A DNA stretch of 64,000 nt from Ostreococcus mediterraneus (taxonomy: Eukaryota; Chlorophyta; Mamiellophyceae; Mamiellales; Bathycoccaceae), in contig WMKK01000018.1 of assembly GCA_012295225.1 (NCBI GenBank), forward strand, positions 162,898 through 226,897. Direction: 5' to 3'. The position numbers and the translations under genes were made by a program. Position 1 is the first letter of the stretch. Every line of letters starts with the position of its first letter. The notes below the pieces were generated by a model. It did not search any database, was not told the DNA's origin, and worked only from the letters and a program-made list of their open reading frames with translations. Shown piece after piece: positions 29,626 to 41,072 of the stretch.

Positions 29626-30030
29626 ATGGCGCCGACGCGCGTGCAGTGTTTCTTTGACGTGCCCGGCGCGCGACGCGTCAAGTCTGGAATGTTCCACGTG
29701 TGGTACATTGACGTTGATATTTCCGAAACCGACACCAAGTCTGAAGTACGAAAGGCGATATGCATGCGCACCGGGGTGAAGTTCAAGTCGTTGAAGATTC
29801 GTCTGGGGTTCTTTAATGAGTTGCTCGCGTTTGACGTCGAACGCATGGGTAACGCGGTGTTGGGCTCGTGCGGGGCGTCGAGGGCGGTGTTTGAGCCGAA
29901 ATTGCTCAAGGCGAGAGAATACGATTCGGACCTTGCAAAATCAGTGTCTGAATTGCCAGGGTGGGATCCAGCGATGTATGACGGGCGGTATGATTGGGAG
30001 CAGAAGATGCGTCCCGAGTGGGAGGCGTAG
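29626..30030 (+). CDS. Small hypothetical protein
   Basis: A 134-residue frame begins MAPTRVQCFFDVPGARRV. It is mixed alpha/beta in appearance, with HVWYIDVDISETDT and VRKAICMRTGVKFKSLKI in the first half, and an acidic C-terminus ending in QKMRPEWEA. I do not recognise a family. The frame has an ATG in good context and codon use similar to its neighbours, and it stands alone between a divergent and a convergent gene. Function is unknown. Confidence 0.6.
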   Translation: MAPTRVQCFFDVPGARRVKSGMFHVWYIDVDISETDTKSEVRKAICMRTGVKFKSLKIRLGFFNELLAFDVERMGNAVLGSCGASRAVFEPKLLKAREYDSDLAKSVSELPGWDPAMYDGRYDWEQKMRPEWEA

Positions 30031-30152
30031 AGTCACGCGCCCCCGGTTCTGCTCTGAGAACACGGCGCGACTGAATAGCCGTGTAATCGTATCGCGATTA
30101 AAGTATTAACCACAAATTCTATTTTCCAACTAAAAGACACGTTGTTGTCTTT
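30031..30152. other. Convergent 3' intergenic region
   Basis: A short AT-rich gap separates the small unknown gene and importin-5. No gene was seen. Confidence 0.4.
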
Positions 30153-33100
30153 TTAAGATGCCAAAGCATTTTGTAATGCTGCTTGCTTTTCGGCGCTCAA
30201 CACGCTCCACGCTGCGGCGAGTTTTTCCTGCGGCAAGCTCGACTGGATTTGAAGAAGAAAGTTCTTCATGCGTGCCGCAACTTCGGGCTCGACCAACCGC
30301 AGCTTAGCACTGAGACCAGACGTGGGCAACACGTCGGCCAACACGCTGACAACTCTAGGAAGGTGCTCTTGCGATGCACCCAACAACGCCGTAGCGTTGG
30401 TTTCGAGCAAGCGCATGAGTTGCGCGTGCACGTTTCTCGCTTCAACCTTATCCTCCGTCAACGGCAAATTGGCCAACCACGAAGGCAAGATGACTTTCGC
30501 GTCCAATGACGAGCTTTGGAATTCGCACATTTTACCGAGCGCGCACACGGCGTTTTCGAATGCGTAAATGTTTTCGTCATCTCTCGAGCCCGGGGCTTGA
30601 ATCACGCTCGCGAGCGCTTGAAGCGCGTGCTGCACGTAATTGCTAAAGCTCATCCCACAGTGCTCAGCCATGACGCCTACGCCGTACACAGACGCTTGTC
30701 GAACGTCAGCGTCGGCATCGGTACACCCTTCGATGCATGGCGTAACGAAACCTTCGAGATACTTGATCGCCGCGCCTCCATCGCTGGCGTGTTCAAAGAT
30801 GTCATCAAACACGCAAATCGCGATTCGCCTCTCAGCCGGGCTTCTCTTCTTATCCAAAAGCGGCACGATGAACCCTAACAATGGCTCGAGCGCTGGGAGA
30901 ATGGCGCTGTGGAACGCCTTTAACAACGACCCAACGCATTCGGCGAATTGATCAAACACTTCATCCTCCGCCGTTTGCTCCTCCTCCAACGCTTGCATTT
31001 CTTCCTCGTCAAAGTCATCCGTACCCGCGCGCTTGTTACGCTCGGCACGGCGCTCAAGAGACTCGGTGAGCAACACCTTGAACGTTTCCAACATCGCAGT
31101 CAAGTGATCGCGCACGAGTTCACCGGCTTCGGCGGCACATTCCGCGAGGGATTCGAGCATACGTGCCTGCAAAGAATGAAAACAAAAGACATGCGGTTAG
31201 CCGGCGCCCGGGTGTTGAAACGTCATCAAGAAAGAAAACAAAAAAAACAAAAAAAGCATCAGGGACTGTTATCGGATTTATCAGCAGTGCCGTAAAGCGT
31301 ATTGAAGGGGAATCCATAAGTCTCATCACCTGCTTCAAAAATACGGGCGCGAGCGCAAGCGAAAATAAACACGCACCTGAATTTCAACCTCTGGTTCCGC
31401 GGCCATCGCCTTGATTAGAGGTGGAATGATGTGGTTGACCAGTTGCGCGAACCACGCCTGGTCTTTAGCACCCTTCTCCATGGCGATCTTACCGGCGCGC
31501 AAGATATCCGGCATTGACGCCACGGCGGCGGTTCGGACTTCTTCGTGAAGGTAAAACTCGAGCGAGGGAATCATCGTTTCGAGAATGGGCTGCAAAAACG
31601 GCAAAATGCCATCCTTCAACTCGTCGACATAGCAACACAACATGTTGCACGCCGTAGCCTTTTCTTCGAGCACGGCTGTGCGAATGGATACGCGGTTGTC
31701 GCCGTGATCGATGTGCTCGTAATCGTCGTTATCGTCTTCTTCTTCTTCTTCTTCTCCTTCTTCGCCGCGTTTCTTGACGATGACGTCGGGTTTCAAGTTT
31801 GCAGATTTCAACAGCGGACCCATGACGAAATCGAGATACGGAATGAATTCATCACCCAAGCACTTGCAAAGACGGGTCCAAGCTTGAAGCATGTATTGCA
31901 CCGTCTGATCATCGTCTTCAAATCCACCCGATTGAAGCTGCATCAACAAGTTCATGACTTCGCGCGCGTCTTGAGAAAAGCGCGTGCGACCAACCGCCAT
32001 ACCGACGAGGGAAATGCACTCCACCGCCTTGGCGCGCAACATGCGGTATTCCGAACCATTGGCGTTGATCAAGATGTTTTTCAAGTACGGGAGCACGACG
32101 TCGTAGTACTTGACAAAGGATTCTTGCGCGTTATCTGCGGTGGACGCGAGCGCCGTGAGCGCGGCTTCTTGCACAGATTTATTCCCCGCTTGCAACAACG
32201 TCAAAAGCTTATTCATGAGCGAGTCCAAATACGGCTGCATGCACTCTGGCGGGCAATCTTCGCTAAAGTTCACAGTTGCCGCCGCAGCGTGCGCTTGGCA
32301 TCGAGGATTCTTAGCGTCATCCATGGCGCTGAGAAGCGCCGGAAGCACTGTGGTGTGCGCCTTTTCTTGCAATCGCGGACCGAGATCCGTGCACATTTGC
32401 CCCAAGCCATTAATCGCCGCCCATCGCACGCGCGGGTGCGGATCCGTCGCGAGTGCGTGTAAACATGGCTGCACCGCACCAACGACATCCTTCTTCATGC
32501 CCTTGACGCAACCTTCGGCGATTTGCGAGAGCGCGATGAGCGCCGCGTGTCGTTTTTTCCAATCCGCGTCGCCGATGAGCGCCGGCATGGTTTGCGCGCA
32601 CGCGGGCAGCACAGTATTTGGACCGAGAGCGATAGCGATGCGGTCCAAGCACTCCTGACCAACCTCGTATAAGTCGCCTTGACCCAAACCTCCGTCTTCT
32701 TCGTTCTCAGCCGTGTGCCAGTCTTCGTCGTCTTCAATGTCCAACAAAAATGTCACCAGGCAATTGTACAGACGCTGCACAAAATTTGGCACCTTGCGCA
32801 TCATTCCCGGCGCACGGTCGCGCGCCTCAGTGAGCGTGACCAAGAACTCCGTCGCCAACGTACGCGTGCCATCCTCCAAGTCTGCGTGTTCGGCGATAGA
32901 AAGCATGGTCTCGACCATTTGCGTCAAATGGTTGCGCACAAATCGCGGATCCGTCTCGGCGAGCTCGATGAACAACCCGAGCGCCTCTTGCGCGGTGTTC
33001 TCATCTTGCCCTTGCAACGCCGCGACGAGCGTTTGCAACATCGCTGGTAACAAATCTTGAAATTTCATGCAATCTGATGGGTTCTCCAACGCTTCCACGA

Positions 33101-33707
33101 ACGCGCAGCAGGCGCGCAAGGCGGCGACCCGCACCGGCATATCCGCCGAAGACAAGCACGCATTCAAAATCCCATGCAACGTTGCAATTTGCGGCACCAA
33201 ACTCTCACCAATGTACCCGCTGAGCTGTGCAAAGATATTCAACGCGCTCTCCTTCAACCTATCGCCGCCTTCGCTCACGGCACCAAACATAAACGGCAAT
33301 AATTCGTTCCAGCGTTCGTCTCGCTCCATCAACCCCGCGGCGACTTCGCAAATCAAATCACACACCTTTCGCGTAATCTTCACCTCACTCTCCTCTTTCA
33401 GCGCATTCAACAACTCACTCTTGACAACATCTTGCGTATTTTGCGCTAAAGCGGCAAATAAAGAGCCGTTATCGGCGGTAAATACGCGCCGAGCGAGCAC
33501 CGCCGCTGTCTCTCGCGCCCGCGTCTCCCCGCCATTGAATCTCAGCACTCGCACGAGCTGCATCGCCAGCCCATTGCCATCGGCTTTCGCGCTCTCAAAC
33601 ACACGTTCGCATTGCTCCCGTTGCTCGTTATCCGCGCTCGACAAACCAGAAAGCAGGTGCGTGAAGGCGTCGATCGAGTTTGGGTTCAATATCGCCGCCA
33701 AATCCAT
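30153..33707 (-). CDS. IPO5: Importin-5 (RanBP5/Kap121) nuclear import receptor, two exons
   Basis: Exon 1 is 31377-33707 and exon 2 is 30153-31166 (1,114 residues). The 210-base intron uses a GTGCGT donor, a GGCTAACC branch and a TTTGCAG acceptor. The joint reads EPEVEIQ then ARMLESL. The whole protein is HEAT repeats; the N-terminus MDLAAILNPNSIDAFTHLLSGLS and the acidic loop after PDVIVKKRGEEGEEEEEED match importin-5. Length is close to human IPO5 (1,097). It carries ribosomal proteins and other cargo into the nucleus and releases them with RanGTP. The intron contains a poly-A/C-rich block on the plus strand. It is tandem with SCFD2. Confidence 0.9.
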
Positions 33708-33987
33708 GGCGGAAAAGTGATCTTTCGTGCAATCTACGTCGACGACCGCGCGTTGCGCTCGATGGCGAACGTTCGAGCGCGCGCAAACGTGCGCGTGTCT
33801 GCGCTTCGGGCGTCGTGCGGTGGTGCGCGACGCGACGACGTGTGCCGATGCGACGACAGCGGTTGGGGCTTTCGCGTTTTTGAATCACTTTTCTGTGCTC
33901 TTGAGTCGGGATTGGTGGAATTCTATGTTGTGTCCCTCAGCGCGGTCGGTGTGGCGCGCACGCGAGTGGTGCGTGAACTATGATGTT
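33708..33987. other. Intergenic gap, tandem minus-strand genes
   Basis: This 280-base stretch holds the importin-5 promoter and the 3' flank of SCFD2. No coding feature was recognised. Confidence 0.35.
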
Positions 33988-36486
33988 TTACAACGCGTCT
34001 ACGGCGCACGCGTGGGGCGCGGCGAGGTCGGAGGCGCCGATGATGAATGTGCGCGCGCGAGCGCCGAGCGCGCGTTCGACGCCGGGCGCGGCTTCGGCGC
34101 GCGCGACGGCGAATTCCCCACGCGTCATCGCGCCTACGATGAATACAACCACGATGTCGTGGTCACTAGGTTTTGGTGCGCTGGCGACTTTGGTGATGAG
34201 CGAGCCGAGACGGCCCATGGCGCCGGAGACGATGGACGCGCTCGCGCCGGCGGCGTTTTTGAGCAATCCGCCGAGTGAGCCGGCGACGCGGGAGAAATTT
34301 GCCGCCACGCCCTGGTCGTCGAGGTTGGTCTTGACTCGAGCGATGACGTCGACTATGTTTGGCACGGGCATACCGTTGGCGTATAAAGACCGAGATTCGG
34401 TGGTTTTGAGCGCGCCGCGGGCGGCGCTGGCGCCGGCGAGCCGGGCGAATGCGACGTCGACAGCGTCGCGAATGATCCGCGTCGCCTCGGCGACGTTTTC
34501 ATCCTCCTCGCCGTCGTCATATGTGATACTTTTCTGGTTCATGTCCGGCGACGGCACATCGCCCCATCCATCGTCGCCTTTGTCATCGTCGTCGTCGCCC
34601 CATCCGTCGTCGTCGTCCCAGCCGTCGTTCGACGCTCGAGGCGGCGTCGCGGGCTCTCTCGCCCGTCCCCGCACCGCTCGAAGCGTCTCCAACGCCTCAC
34701 GCACGCCCGGTGCGATCGTCATGAGTTGTGGTACCTGTGCATCTACCTCTTCGGCGCTGCTCGCGATGAGAACGCTGATGAATGCGTCTCGAATGGCCGC
34801 GCTCGAAGCCGCGTCAAACGCCTCTGCGACGACGGCGCCCGTCGCGCGCGGCTCAATGCCCCCGCGCGCGCACGCATTCGCCTCCACCGCGAGCACGTGC
34901 GCGGCGAGCACAAGCGCAAACGCTTCTAGCGGATGCCCCACCGCGGTGCCGCCTGAGGCGTACATCATCTTTAAAATTTGCGTCGCGACGTCACGGACGC
35001 GCCCGGAGCCTCCTTCGGCGGCGGCAGCCGTCAGCCGCTGCAACGCGATGATTTGCCTCGTCGATTTCAACTCGTTGGCGTTCGTTAAGCTCGCCAGCGT
35101 GAGTTTGGCGCGCTGAATCACCGCGCGGTGGCGCAGCGCAACGCTCGGGTCGACGTCGAGGGCGTTAATGAGCGCGCGCAATTCATCCGCGACGTCAGTC
35201 ATCCGCGTCGTCGGCGTCGCTTTGGCATCCAGGCGCGCGTCTTCGCGCGCGGCAATGTCGCGCATCGCCTTGATGATATACATCGCGCCATCGCGAGTAT
35301 TTTTACGACATAACACGTCATCCATGGCCACCGTGCGCGGATCGTCGAGCAAAGGGCTCAAAACGACGCTAGGTGAATTTGAATTCGAGACGACGCGTTC
35401 GAGCCATCCGTCGCCGACGTCGACGCTCGGCGTCATTAAATCCATTTCTCTATCAATAAGAATCACCGCCGCGCTCTCAGGAGGTATCTCGGCGTCGACG
35501 CCCACGGCTTCGGGCTTGGCGAGCGCGGCGATGCGCGCGATGGCGTCTGCGTTCGGGCCCAACGCGAAGAAATCCGGCGCCAACGCCCAATGCGCGAAAA
35601 TTTCAGCCAAATGGTGCGCGAGCGCGCGATTGACGTGCGATGACGATGACGCCGACGACGCGTCGTCGCCTCGCGCCGCATCAGCGAATTCGAGCGCATC
35701 ACGTTCGCGCGCCTCATCCATCCGCGCGCTCGAAATCACAAAGGAATCGCTGCCGAGCGCGCGATACATGAGCGGCGGGAAAAATTTTATGGAGAAGAAC
35801 GCCGATGCCCGTGTGCCGCTCGACACATGCTCCAGCGACGACGCCGACGCAAACGCCGCCGAACGCGCGTCGCGATCATCACCCTCAACGTTGTCGGCAT
35901 CATCATCATCGCCCCAGCTTCCCCACTCCTCGCTCGCGACGTCAGACGCCCCATCTTCCACGTCTTTGACGTCGACGCTCGTAACCGCCTTGTCGCCGAG
36001 CTCACCCTCTACACCATCCACCCTCGCCTCGCCACCGCCCGCGAGCGCGCGCGTACACGTTGCCGTTAGCGCCGCCACCGTCCACGCGTGCGCCTCGGCG
36101 TCTCCACCGTCGCACCCGACGAATACGACCACGCGAGACGCTCGAGCGCGCGCGCGCGCGACGCGCTCCACATCCTCCGCGCACCGCGCCAGCGCGCGCC
36201 CGAAACACATCACCACCGGCGCGTCGTCGCACACGCGCGCGCCATCGAACCCATAGATATCCGCGCTTTCACCGTCGTCGCGCACGACGTCGCGCACCGC
36301 GCACGCCGCGACAATCTCGCACGTCTCCCCGAGCGCGCGCGCGCCGATGGACGTTTCCATCGCTCGCGCCGCGTCCTCGTCGAGCACGAGCACGGCGCGC
36401 GCGAAAAACGGTGCGGCGGAACGCGCCGATGATGTCCACCGCGCCACGGCGGCGGCCACGCGCGATGGCGTCGACGGCGCCGCCAT
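33988..36486 (-). CDS. SCFD2: SCFD2-like Sec1/Munc18-family protein
   Basis: An 832-residue protein starts from the ATG at 36486; an in-frame leader to 36684 is Arg/His-rich and unlikely. Sec1-family features are AVILIDREMDLMTPS near the middle, and a C-terminal DIVVVFIVGAMTRGE block where SM proteins read a conserved hydrophobic strand. Two acidic tracts, one near residues 185-215 (WGSWGDDDDADNVEGDDRD) and one near 640-670 with WD/WGD repeats, are low-complexity insertions. SCFD2 is the divergent SM-like member, implicated in vesicle trafficking; function in algae is unknown. It is head to head with formate-tetrahydrofolate ligase. Confidence 0.8.
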   Translation of the reverse strand: MAAPSTPSRVAAAVARWTSSARSAAPFFARAVLVLDEDAARAMETSIGARALGETCEIVAACAVRDVVRDDGESADIYGFDGARVCDDAPVVMCFGRALARCAEDVERVARARARASRVVVFVGCDGGDAEAHAWTVAALTATCTRALAGGGEARVDGVEGELGDKAVTSVDVKDVEDGASDVASEEWGSWGDDDDADNVEGDDRDARSAAFASASSLEHVSSGTRASAFFSIKFFPPLMYRALGSDSFVISSARMDEARERDALEFADAARGDDASSASSSSHVNRALAHHLAEIFAHWALAPDFFALGPNADAIARIAALAKPEAVGVDAEIPPESAAVILIDREMDLMTPSVDVGDGWLERVVSNSNSPSVVLSPLLDDPRTVAMDDVLCRKNTRDGAMYIIKAMRDIAAREDARLDAKATPTTRMTDVADELRALINALDVDPSVALRHRAVIQRAKLTLASLTNANELKSTRQIIALQRLTAAAAEGGSGRVRDVATQILKMMYASGGTAVGHPLEAFALVLAAHVLAVEANACARGGIEPRATGAVVAEAFDAASSAAIRDAFISVLIASSAEEVDAQVPQLMTIAPGVREALETLRAVRGRAREPATPPRASNDGWDDDDGWGDDDDDKGDDGWGDVPSPDMNQKSITYDDGEEDENVAEATRIIRDAVDVAFARLAGASAARGALKTTESRSLYANGMPVPNIVDVIARVKTNLDDQGVAANFSRVAGSLGGLLKNAAGASASIVSGAMGRLGSLITKVASAPKPSDHDIVVVFIVGAMTRGEFAVARAEAAPGVERALGARARTFIIGASDLAAPHACAVDAL

Positions 36487-37001
36487 GACTCTTGGCGTCG
36501 CGCAATGTCGATGTCTCATGTAATCATCCATGACGCCTTCTTTCTCGCCCAACGTCGCGTGCGCGCGTCTCTCACGCCGCGCATCGATGCATACGTATGT
36601 ATCACTTCCGTGCGCATCGCCGCTTGGGCGATCGCGATCGACGTCGCGCGACGCCGCGCGTGCGCCCGAACGCTGTTGAGTCAATCATGGACCAGCCACA
36701 CGCGCGCACCGCGAGCTCCAGCCCCTCGCGCGCGCTACAGCGCTCGAACGCGTCCGCGCGCGCGCGCGAAAAATCCGCGCACTTTTTCTCAATCGACGTC
36801 GCGCGCGAACGGGCGCCGAGACGCGTCGCGCGCGCGGTGGCGGCGCGACACCCGGGAGCCCATGAAGAGGCCCCTTTAAAAAACAAGATGGATAACGTCG
36901 GCACTTTGGGCGTCACTCGTGCGCGCGCGACGCTCGATCGAACCCCGGCGTTCGACCGCGAGTGTTCTACGTGCGCGTTCTTTTCGGTCTTTGCGGTATA
37001 T
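36487..37001. promoter_or_regulatory. Divergent intergenic region SCFD2/formate-THF ligase
   Basis: This 515-base GC-rich gap contains alternating CG tracts near 36757-36768 and 36828-36836. A long open frame crosses it in phase with the ligase but encodes only Arg/Ala-rich sequence, so I start the ligase at 37002. Confidence 0.4.
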
Positions 37002-39125
37002 ATGTCCAGTCGCGCGTCGACGTGCGTGGTGCGGACGTTTTTGAGCGCGCGCGGGGGCGGTGCGGCGGCGGCATCGTCATCGGTGGTGCGACGATTATCT
37101 GCGTCGACGACGCGCGTGCGTGCGATTGGAGCGGCGGACGACGCGGTGACGATGACGACGGATGTGGTTGGTGTCGATGGCGCCACGGTGGCGTATGATT
37201 TCGGGGCGCATAAGCTTACGAACGTGGTGAGCCCGACGCCGAGCGACATTGACGTGGCGAGCGCGGCGGAGGCGTTGCCGATAAAGCTCGTGGCGGAAAA
37301 GATGTGTGGATTGGGTGAGGATGACTATGAATTGTATGGCAAGTACAAGGCAAAGGTGAGTGAGAAGTTGTCGACGACGTTGTCGGGGCGTAAGTCGACG
37401 ACGGATGTGGGGTATTACGTCGTGACGGCGGGGATTACTCCGACGCCGTTGGGCGAAGGGAAATCGACGACGACGATTGGTTTGGTTCAAGCGCTTCAAG
37501 CGCACACGAACCAACGTGCGGTGGCGTGCATCCGTCAACCGTCGATGGGACCGACGTTCGGGATCAAGGGTGGCGCCGCTGGTGGTGGTTATTCGCAAGT
37601 GATTCCCATGGAGGAGATGAACTTGCACTTGACTGGGGACATTCACGCCATCGGCGTGGCGAACAACTTGCTCGCGGCTGCTGTCGATGCGCGTTGCTTC
37701 CACGAAGCGACGCAAAGCGATGATGCGCTGTGGAAGCGTTTGATGCCGGCGAAGAAGGATGGCACCCGCGAGTTTTCTGCAATCATGTTTAAGCGTTTGA
37801 AGAAGCTTGGAATTACGAAAACCAACCCGGATGATTTGACGGAGGAGGAACGTTCCAAGTTTGTGCGTTTGGATATCGATGAGGATCGCATCACGTGGCG
37901 TCGCGTCGTGGACATGAATGATCGCTTTTTGCGTGAAATCACCGTCGGCGAAGCGGCGACTGAAAAGGGGCGCACGCGCAAGACGGGATTTGACATCACC
38001 GTGGCGTCTGAAATCATGGCTGTGTTGGCCATGACGACGTCGCTCGCGGACATGGAGGACCGCCTCGGAAAGATGGTCGTGGGTCCGAGCAAGTCTGGTG
38101 AACCCGTGACGTGCGATGACTTGGGATGCACCGGTGCGCTTATGGCGTTGATGCGCGACGCCATTAAGCCGACGTTGATGCAAACGCTCGAAGCCACGCC
38201 CGTGCTCGTGCACGCCGGTCCGTTCGCGAACATCGCAAGCGGTAACTCTTCCATCATCGCTGATCAAATCGGCCTCTCCATGGTTGGCAAGGGTGGTTTT
38301 GTCGTCACCGAAGCTGGTTTCGGCGCCGACATTGGCTTGGAAAAGTTTGTCAACTTGAAGTGCCGCAAGAGTGGCTTGAAGCCGAACTGCGCCGTCATTG
38401 TCGCCACGGTGCGCGCGTTGAAGTGCCACGGTGGTGGTCCGCCGGTCAAGGCTGGCACGCCGCTTGACCACGCGTACACGAACGAAAACGTTGATTTGGT
38501 GCGCGAAGGCATGTGCAACTTGGTGCGCCACATTGAAAACACCAAGGCGTTTGGCATTCCCGTCGTCATCGCCATCAACGCGTTCCCGACGGATACCGAA
38601 GCTGAACACGCCGTCATTCGCGAAGCGTGCATCGCCGCTGGCGCTGAAGACGCCGTGCTGTGCACCCACCACTCTCATGGTGGTAAGGGTGCTGTCGCAC
38701 TCGCGGAAGCCGTCAAGAAGGCGTGCGAAGCTAACCAAGACTGCAAAGATTTCAAGTTTGGCTACGACACCGACCTCGACATCAAGAGCAAGATTGAAGC
38801 CATCGCAAAGAACGTCTACAAGGCTGACGGTATTGAATTGTCCGCAAAGGCGCAAGAAAAGATTGACTTGTACACCAAGCAAGGTTTCGGCAACTTGCCG
38901 ATTTGCATGGCCAAGACGCAGTACTCTTTCTCGCACGACCAAAACATGAAGGGCGCGCCGAGTGGCTTCACGCTTCCGATTGGCGACTTGCGTTTGAGCG
39001 CGGGTGCTGGTTTCTTGGTGCCGCTTGTCGGCGCTTTCCCGACCATTCCGGGTTTGCCGACTCGACCGGCGTACTATGAAATCTCCGTCGACTTGGAATC
39101 CGAAAAGGTTCTCGGTCTCAGCTAG
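37002..39125 (+). CDS. FTHFS: Formate-tetrahydrofolate ligase (10-formyl-THF synthetase), organellar
   Basis: A 707-residue protein starts from the ATG at 37002. The first 50 residues ([20 protein letters not shown]) are Ser/Ala/Arg-rich and look like a mitochondrial or plastid targeting peptide. The nucleotide-binding motif TPLGEGKST is at about residues 148-156, followed by [20 protein letters not shown] and [14 protein letters not shown], all family hallmarks. This is the monofunctional form, without a dehydrogenase/cyclohydrolase domain. It makes 10-formyl-THF from formate, ATP and THF for purine and initiator formyl-Met synthesis and photorespiratory C1 metabolism. It is head to head with SCFD2 and converges on RCC2. 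Confidence 0.93.
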   Translation: MSSRASTCVVRTFLSARGGGAAAASSSVVRRLSASTTRVRAIGAADDAVTMTTDVVGVDGATVAYDFGAHKLTNVVSPTPSDIDVASAAEALPIKLVAEKMCGLGEDDYELYGKYKAKVSEKLSTTLSGRKSTTDVGYYVVTAGITPTPLGEGKSTTTIGLVQALQAHTNQRAVACIRQPSMGPTFGIKGGAAGGGYSQVIPMEEMNLHLTGDIHAIGVANNLLAAAVDARCFHEATQSDDALWKRLMPAKKDGTREFSAIMFKRLKKLGITKTNPDDLTEEERSKFVRLDIDEDRITWRRVVDMNDRFLREITVGEAATEKGRTRKTGFDITVASEIMAVLAMTTSLADMEDRLGKMVVGPSKSGEPVTCDDLGCTGALMALMRDAIKPTLMQTLEATPVLVHAGPFANIASGNSSIIADQIGLSMVGKGGFVVTEAGFGADIGLEKFVNLKCRKSGLKPNCAVIVATVRALKCHGGGPPVKAGTPLDHAYTNENVDLVREGMCNLVRHIENTKAFGIPVVIAINAFPTDTEAEHAVIREACIAAGAEDAVLCTHHSHGGKGAVALAEAVKKACEANQDCKDFKFGYDTDLDIKSKIEAIAKNVYKADGIELSAKAQEKIDLYTKQGFGNLPICMAKTQYSFSHDQNMKGAPSGFTLPIGDLRLSAGAGFLVPLVGAFPTIPGLPTRPAYYEISVDLESEKVLGLS

Positions 39126-39265
39126 GCGGCATCGCACGCGGCCAGCGCGCTTTACTTACTAATTAATCATCGCACGTGTAATAACTACCGATTCATTCTT
39201 TTTTGAGATGATAAAATATTATGTTCTTAATGATTAACAATCGATTCGTCGTGCGTGCGCGCAGT
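39126..39265. other. Convergent 3' intergenic region
   Basis: This AT-rich 140-base gap separates the stop codons of the formate-THF ligase gene and the RCC2 gene. Confidence 0.4.
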
Positions 39266-40597
39266 TTATTTTTTCGCCTTTTTAGAGGCGCCACCCTTCG
39301 CCGGCGGTGCCTTTGTTTTCCCAGTCGCACGCGGCGGATCTTGGTCCGGACCAGGCGTGAACGTCGGTAGATCTTTCGCGTCTTCTTTATCGACCAAGAA
39401 CAACGTGTAGCCGTTGCCGGCGGCAACGCGACGCGTCGTCTTGCCTTCGAGCGACGGCACCAAATCCGGATTCGCGCTCGACTTCTTCCCCTTGGGCCCG
39501 TATCCGAGTTCGCCGTACGCGCCACCGCCCCACGTGACGGCTGATTTTTCGGCGCATGCCGCAAAAGTCACGTTCCCGCACGCAAAGTCGCGCAACGTCC
39601 ACCCTTGCAAGTCCATTAACGGCGACGGGTACATTTGGTTGTCGCCCGTCGTCTTGAGCTTGCCCCAAGCGTACATTTGCCCCTGCAACGCGCTAACAAA
39701 CGTCGATGTCGACCCAGCGCCGATGACCGCATCAGCGGGCACCAAGTTGCGATCACCACCCTGGATTTCAACCATTTTCGGCGCGAATTCATCCTTTTGC
39801 ACCTTGTGTCCAAGTCGTCCGTAACCGCCGTTGCCCCACGTCCAAATCTTCCCGAGCGAGTCAAAGCACACCACGTGGTTCACACCAGCCGCCATTTTCA
39901 CAATCTTACGCTCACCGAACCCATTCGCCGTCACTCTCCGCGGATGCGGTTGTGGCTCGTACACAATCTTAATCGAACTCGCGCTCGCGTTGTATTCGTG
40001 ATCCGTGCCGTGTCCGAGCTGTCCGTGTTGCGGCATCCCAAACGTAAACACTTCACCATCCTTTGTCAACACGCACGTAAAATCCGCCCCGCACGTCACA
40101 CTCACGCCATTCGTCACCAACGCCTTCACCGGCGTCAACTTATCATCCTCAGTTTCGCCCTTTTTCATTTGCTTTTTCAATTTCCCCTCGCCGCATTGCC
40201 CGTGCTTATTCGAACCGAAACAATACACGTCGCCATTCTCCGCCACCACCGCCGTGTGCGACTTCCCGCACGCAATCGCCACGCACTTGACATTCTTCAA
40301 CGACTCAACAACAGTAGGCAATCCACGGGTTTTATAATCCCCCAATCCGAGCTGACCGCGCTCGTTTCGCCCCCAGACGTACGGCGCCCCCGCGTCGTCG
40401 ATCGCTCCGCAGTGGCTCGCCGATGCGCCTCCACCGATATATTTCCACGTCTTCGCCGCTAACGGCGCGTACGCGTGCGGTGCATTCAAATCTGGGTAAA
40501 ATGGGTCGTTCCCATTCGCGCCTTTGCGCCCGACGTTGGCGAAATCCGTGCAGCCGGCGAATAAAAGTTCGCACGACAGCGGTGCTTCAGCGCTCAT
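39266..40597 (-). CDS. RCC2: RCC2-like beta-propeller protein (TD-60)
   Basis: A 443-residue protein starts from the ATG at 40597 (MSAEAPLSCELLFAG). It has seven RCC1-type repeats with signature WGRNERGQLGLGD, FGSNKHGQCG, FGMPQHGQLGHG, WGNGGYGRLGHK and WGGGAYGELGYG. The order and QPHPRRVT region match RCC2 rather than RCC1. RCC2/TD-60 acts on centromeres, mitotic spindle and small GTPases such as RalA or Rac in animals. A Lys/Ala-rich tail (KAPPAKGGASKKAKK) may be a nuclear signal. An upstream in-frame leader to 40852 is Arg-rich and excluded. It is head to head with 14-3-3. Confidence 0.85.
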   Translation of the reverse strand: MSAEAPLSCELLFAGCTDFANVGRKGANGNDPFYPDLNAPHAYAPLAAKTWKYIGGGASASHCGAIDDAGAPYVWGRNERGQLGLGDYKTRGLPTVVESLKNVKCVAIACGKSHTAVVAENGDVYCFGSNKHGQCGEGKLKKQMKKGETEDDKLTPVKALVTNGVSVTCGADFTCVLTKDGEVFTFGMPQHGQLGHGTDHEYNASASSIKIVYEPQPHPRRVTANGFGERKIVKMAAGVNHVVCFDSLGKIWTWGNGGYGRLGHKVQKDEFAPKMVEIQGGDRNLVPADAVIGAGSTSTFVSALQGQMYAWGKLKTTGDNQMYPSPLMDLQGWTLRDFACGNVTFAACAEKSAVTWGGGAYGELGYGPKGKKSSANPDLVPSLEGKTTRRVAAGNGYTLFLVDKEDAKDLPTFTPGPDQDPPRATGKTKAPPAKGGASKKAKK

Positions 40598-41072
40598 CTT
40601 CAAATTCAAATCAATCTTTCGCTCTCTGTGCGACGCGCGATGCGATGGGCGGATGGCGTGACAGATGACGCCGAGGTGTGACGCTGTGCGAGTGTTCGAG
40701 GTGCGGTCGTCGGCGATGCGCGGTGGCGATGCGCGGCGTCGAACTGTGACGTCGCCGTGGTGCGCGCGATCATCCGTGGAATGTCGATTATCGTATATTG
40801 TTAAAAACGTGTCTAATCGACGGCATAATGTCCAGTCGTGGCGTGGATGCAAACCCTACTCATAAAAAGTAGCTCATATGGTACAAAACGGCACAGTACG
40901 CAACTGTTGCATTTTTTTGTGGCGAGTTTGAGCGTATCTGCGCGCGCTGTCGGTCGTCGGAACGTCGCCAGTCGCCGTCGCGCGCCCCGATCGCCGCGTC
41001 ACTAGCGCGCACGATCGCCCGTACAGTCACACGTACCCGTGATTGCCCGCACACGCCGCGCGAACGGTCGCG
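40598..41072. promoter_or_regulatory. Divergent intergenic region RCC2/14-3-3
   Basis: This 475-base gap contains AAACCCTA at 40851-40858 (telo-box) and two promoters are expected. An AT-rich segment lies near 40795-40825. Confidence 0.4.
40851..40858 (+). promoter_or_regulatory. Telo-box AAACCCTA
   Basis: A perfect telo-box octamer sits in the divergent gap, about 255 bases upstream of the RCC2 start and 215 bases upstream of the 14-3-3 start. Confidence 0.45.

Noticed and set aside
37095-39137. Very long antisense open frame (about 680 residues) across the formate-THF ligase gene
   Set aside because: Its composition is Arg/His/Val-rich with no family similarity, and it is the reverse strand of a strongly conserved gene.
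40598-40852. N-terminal extension of RCC2 upstream of 40597
   Set aside because: The extra 85 residues are Arg/His-rich and not part of the conserved protein.
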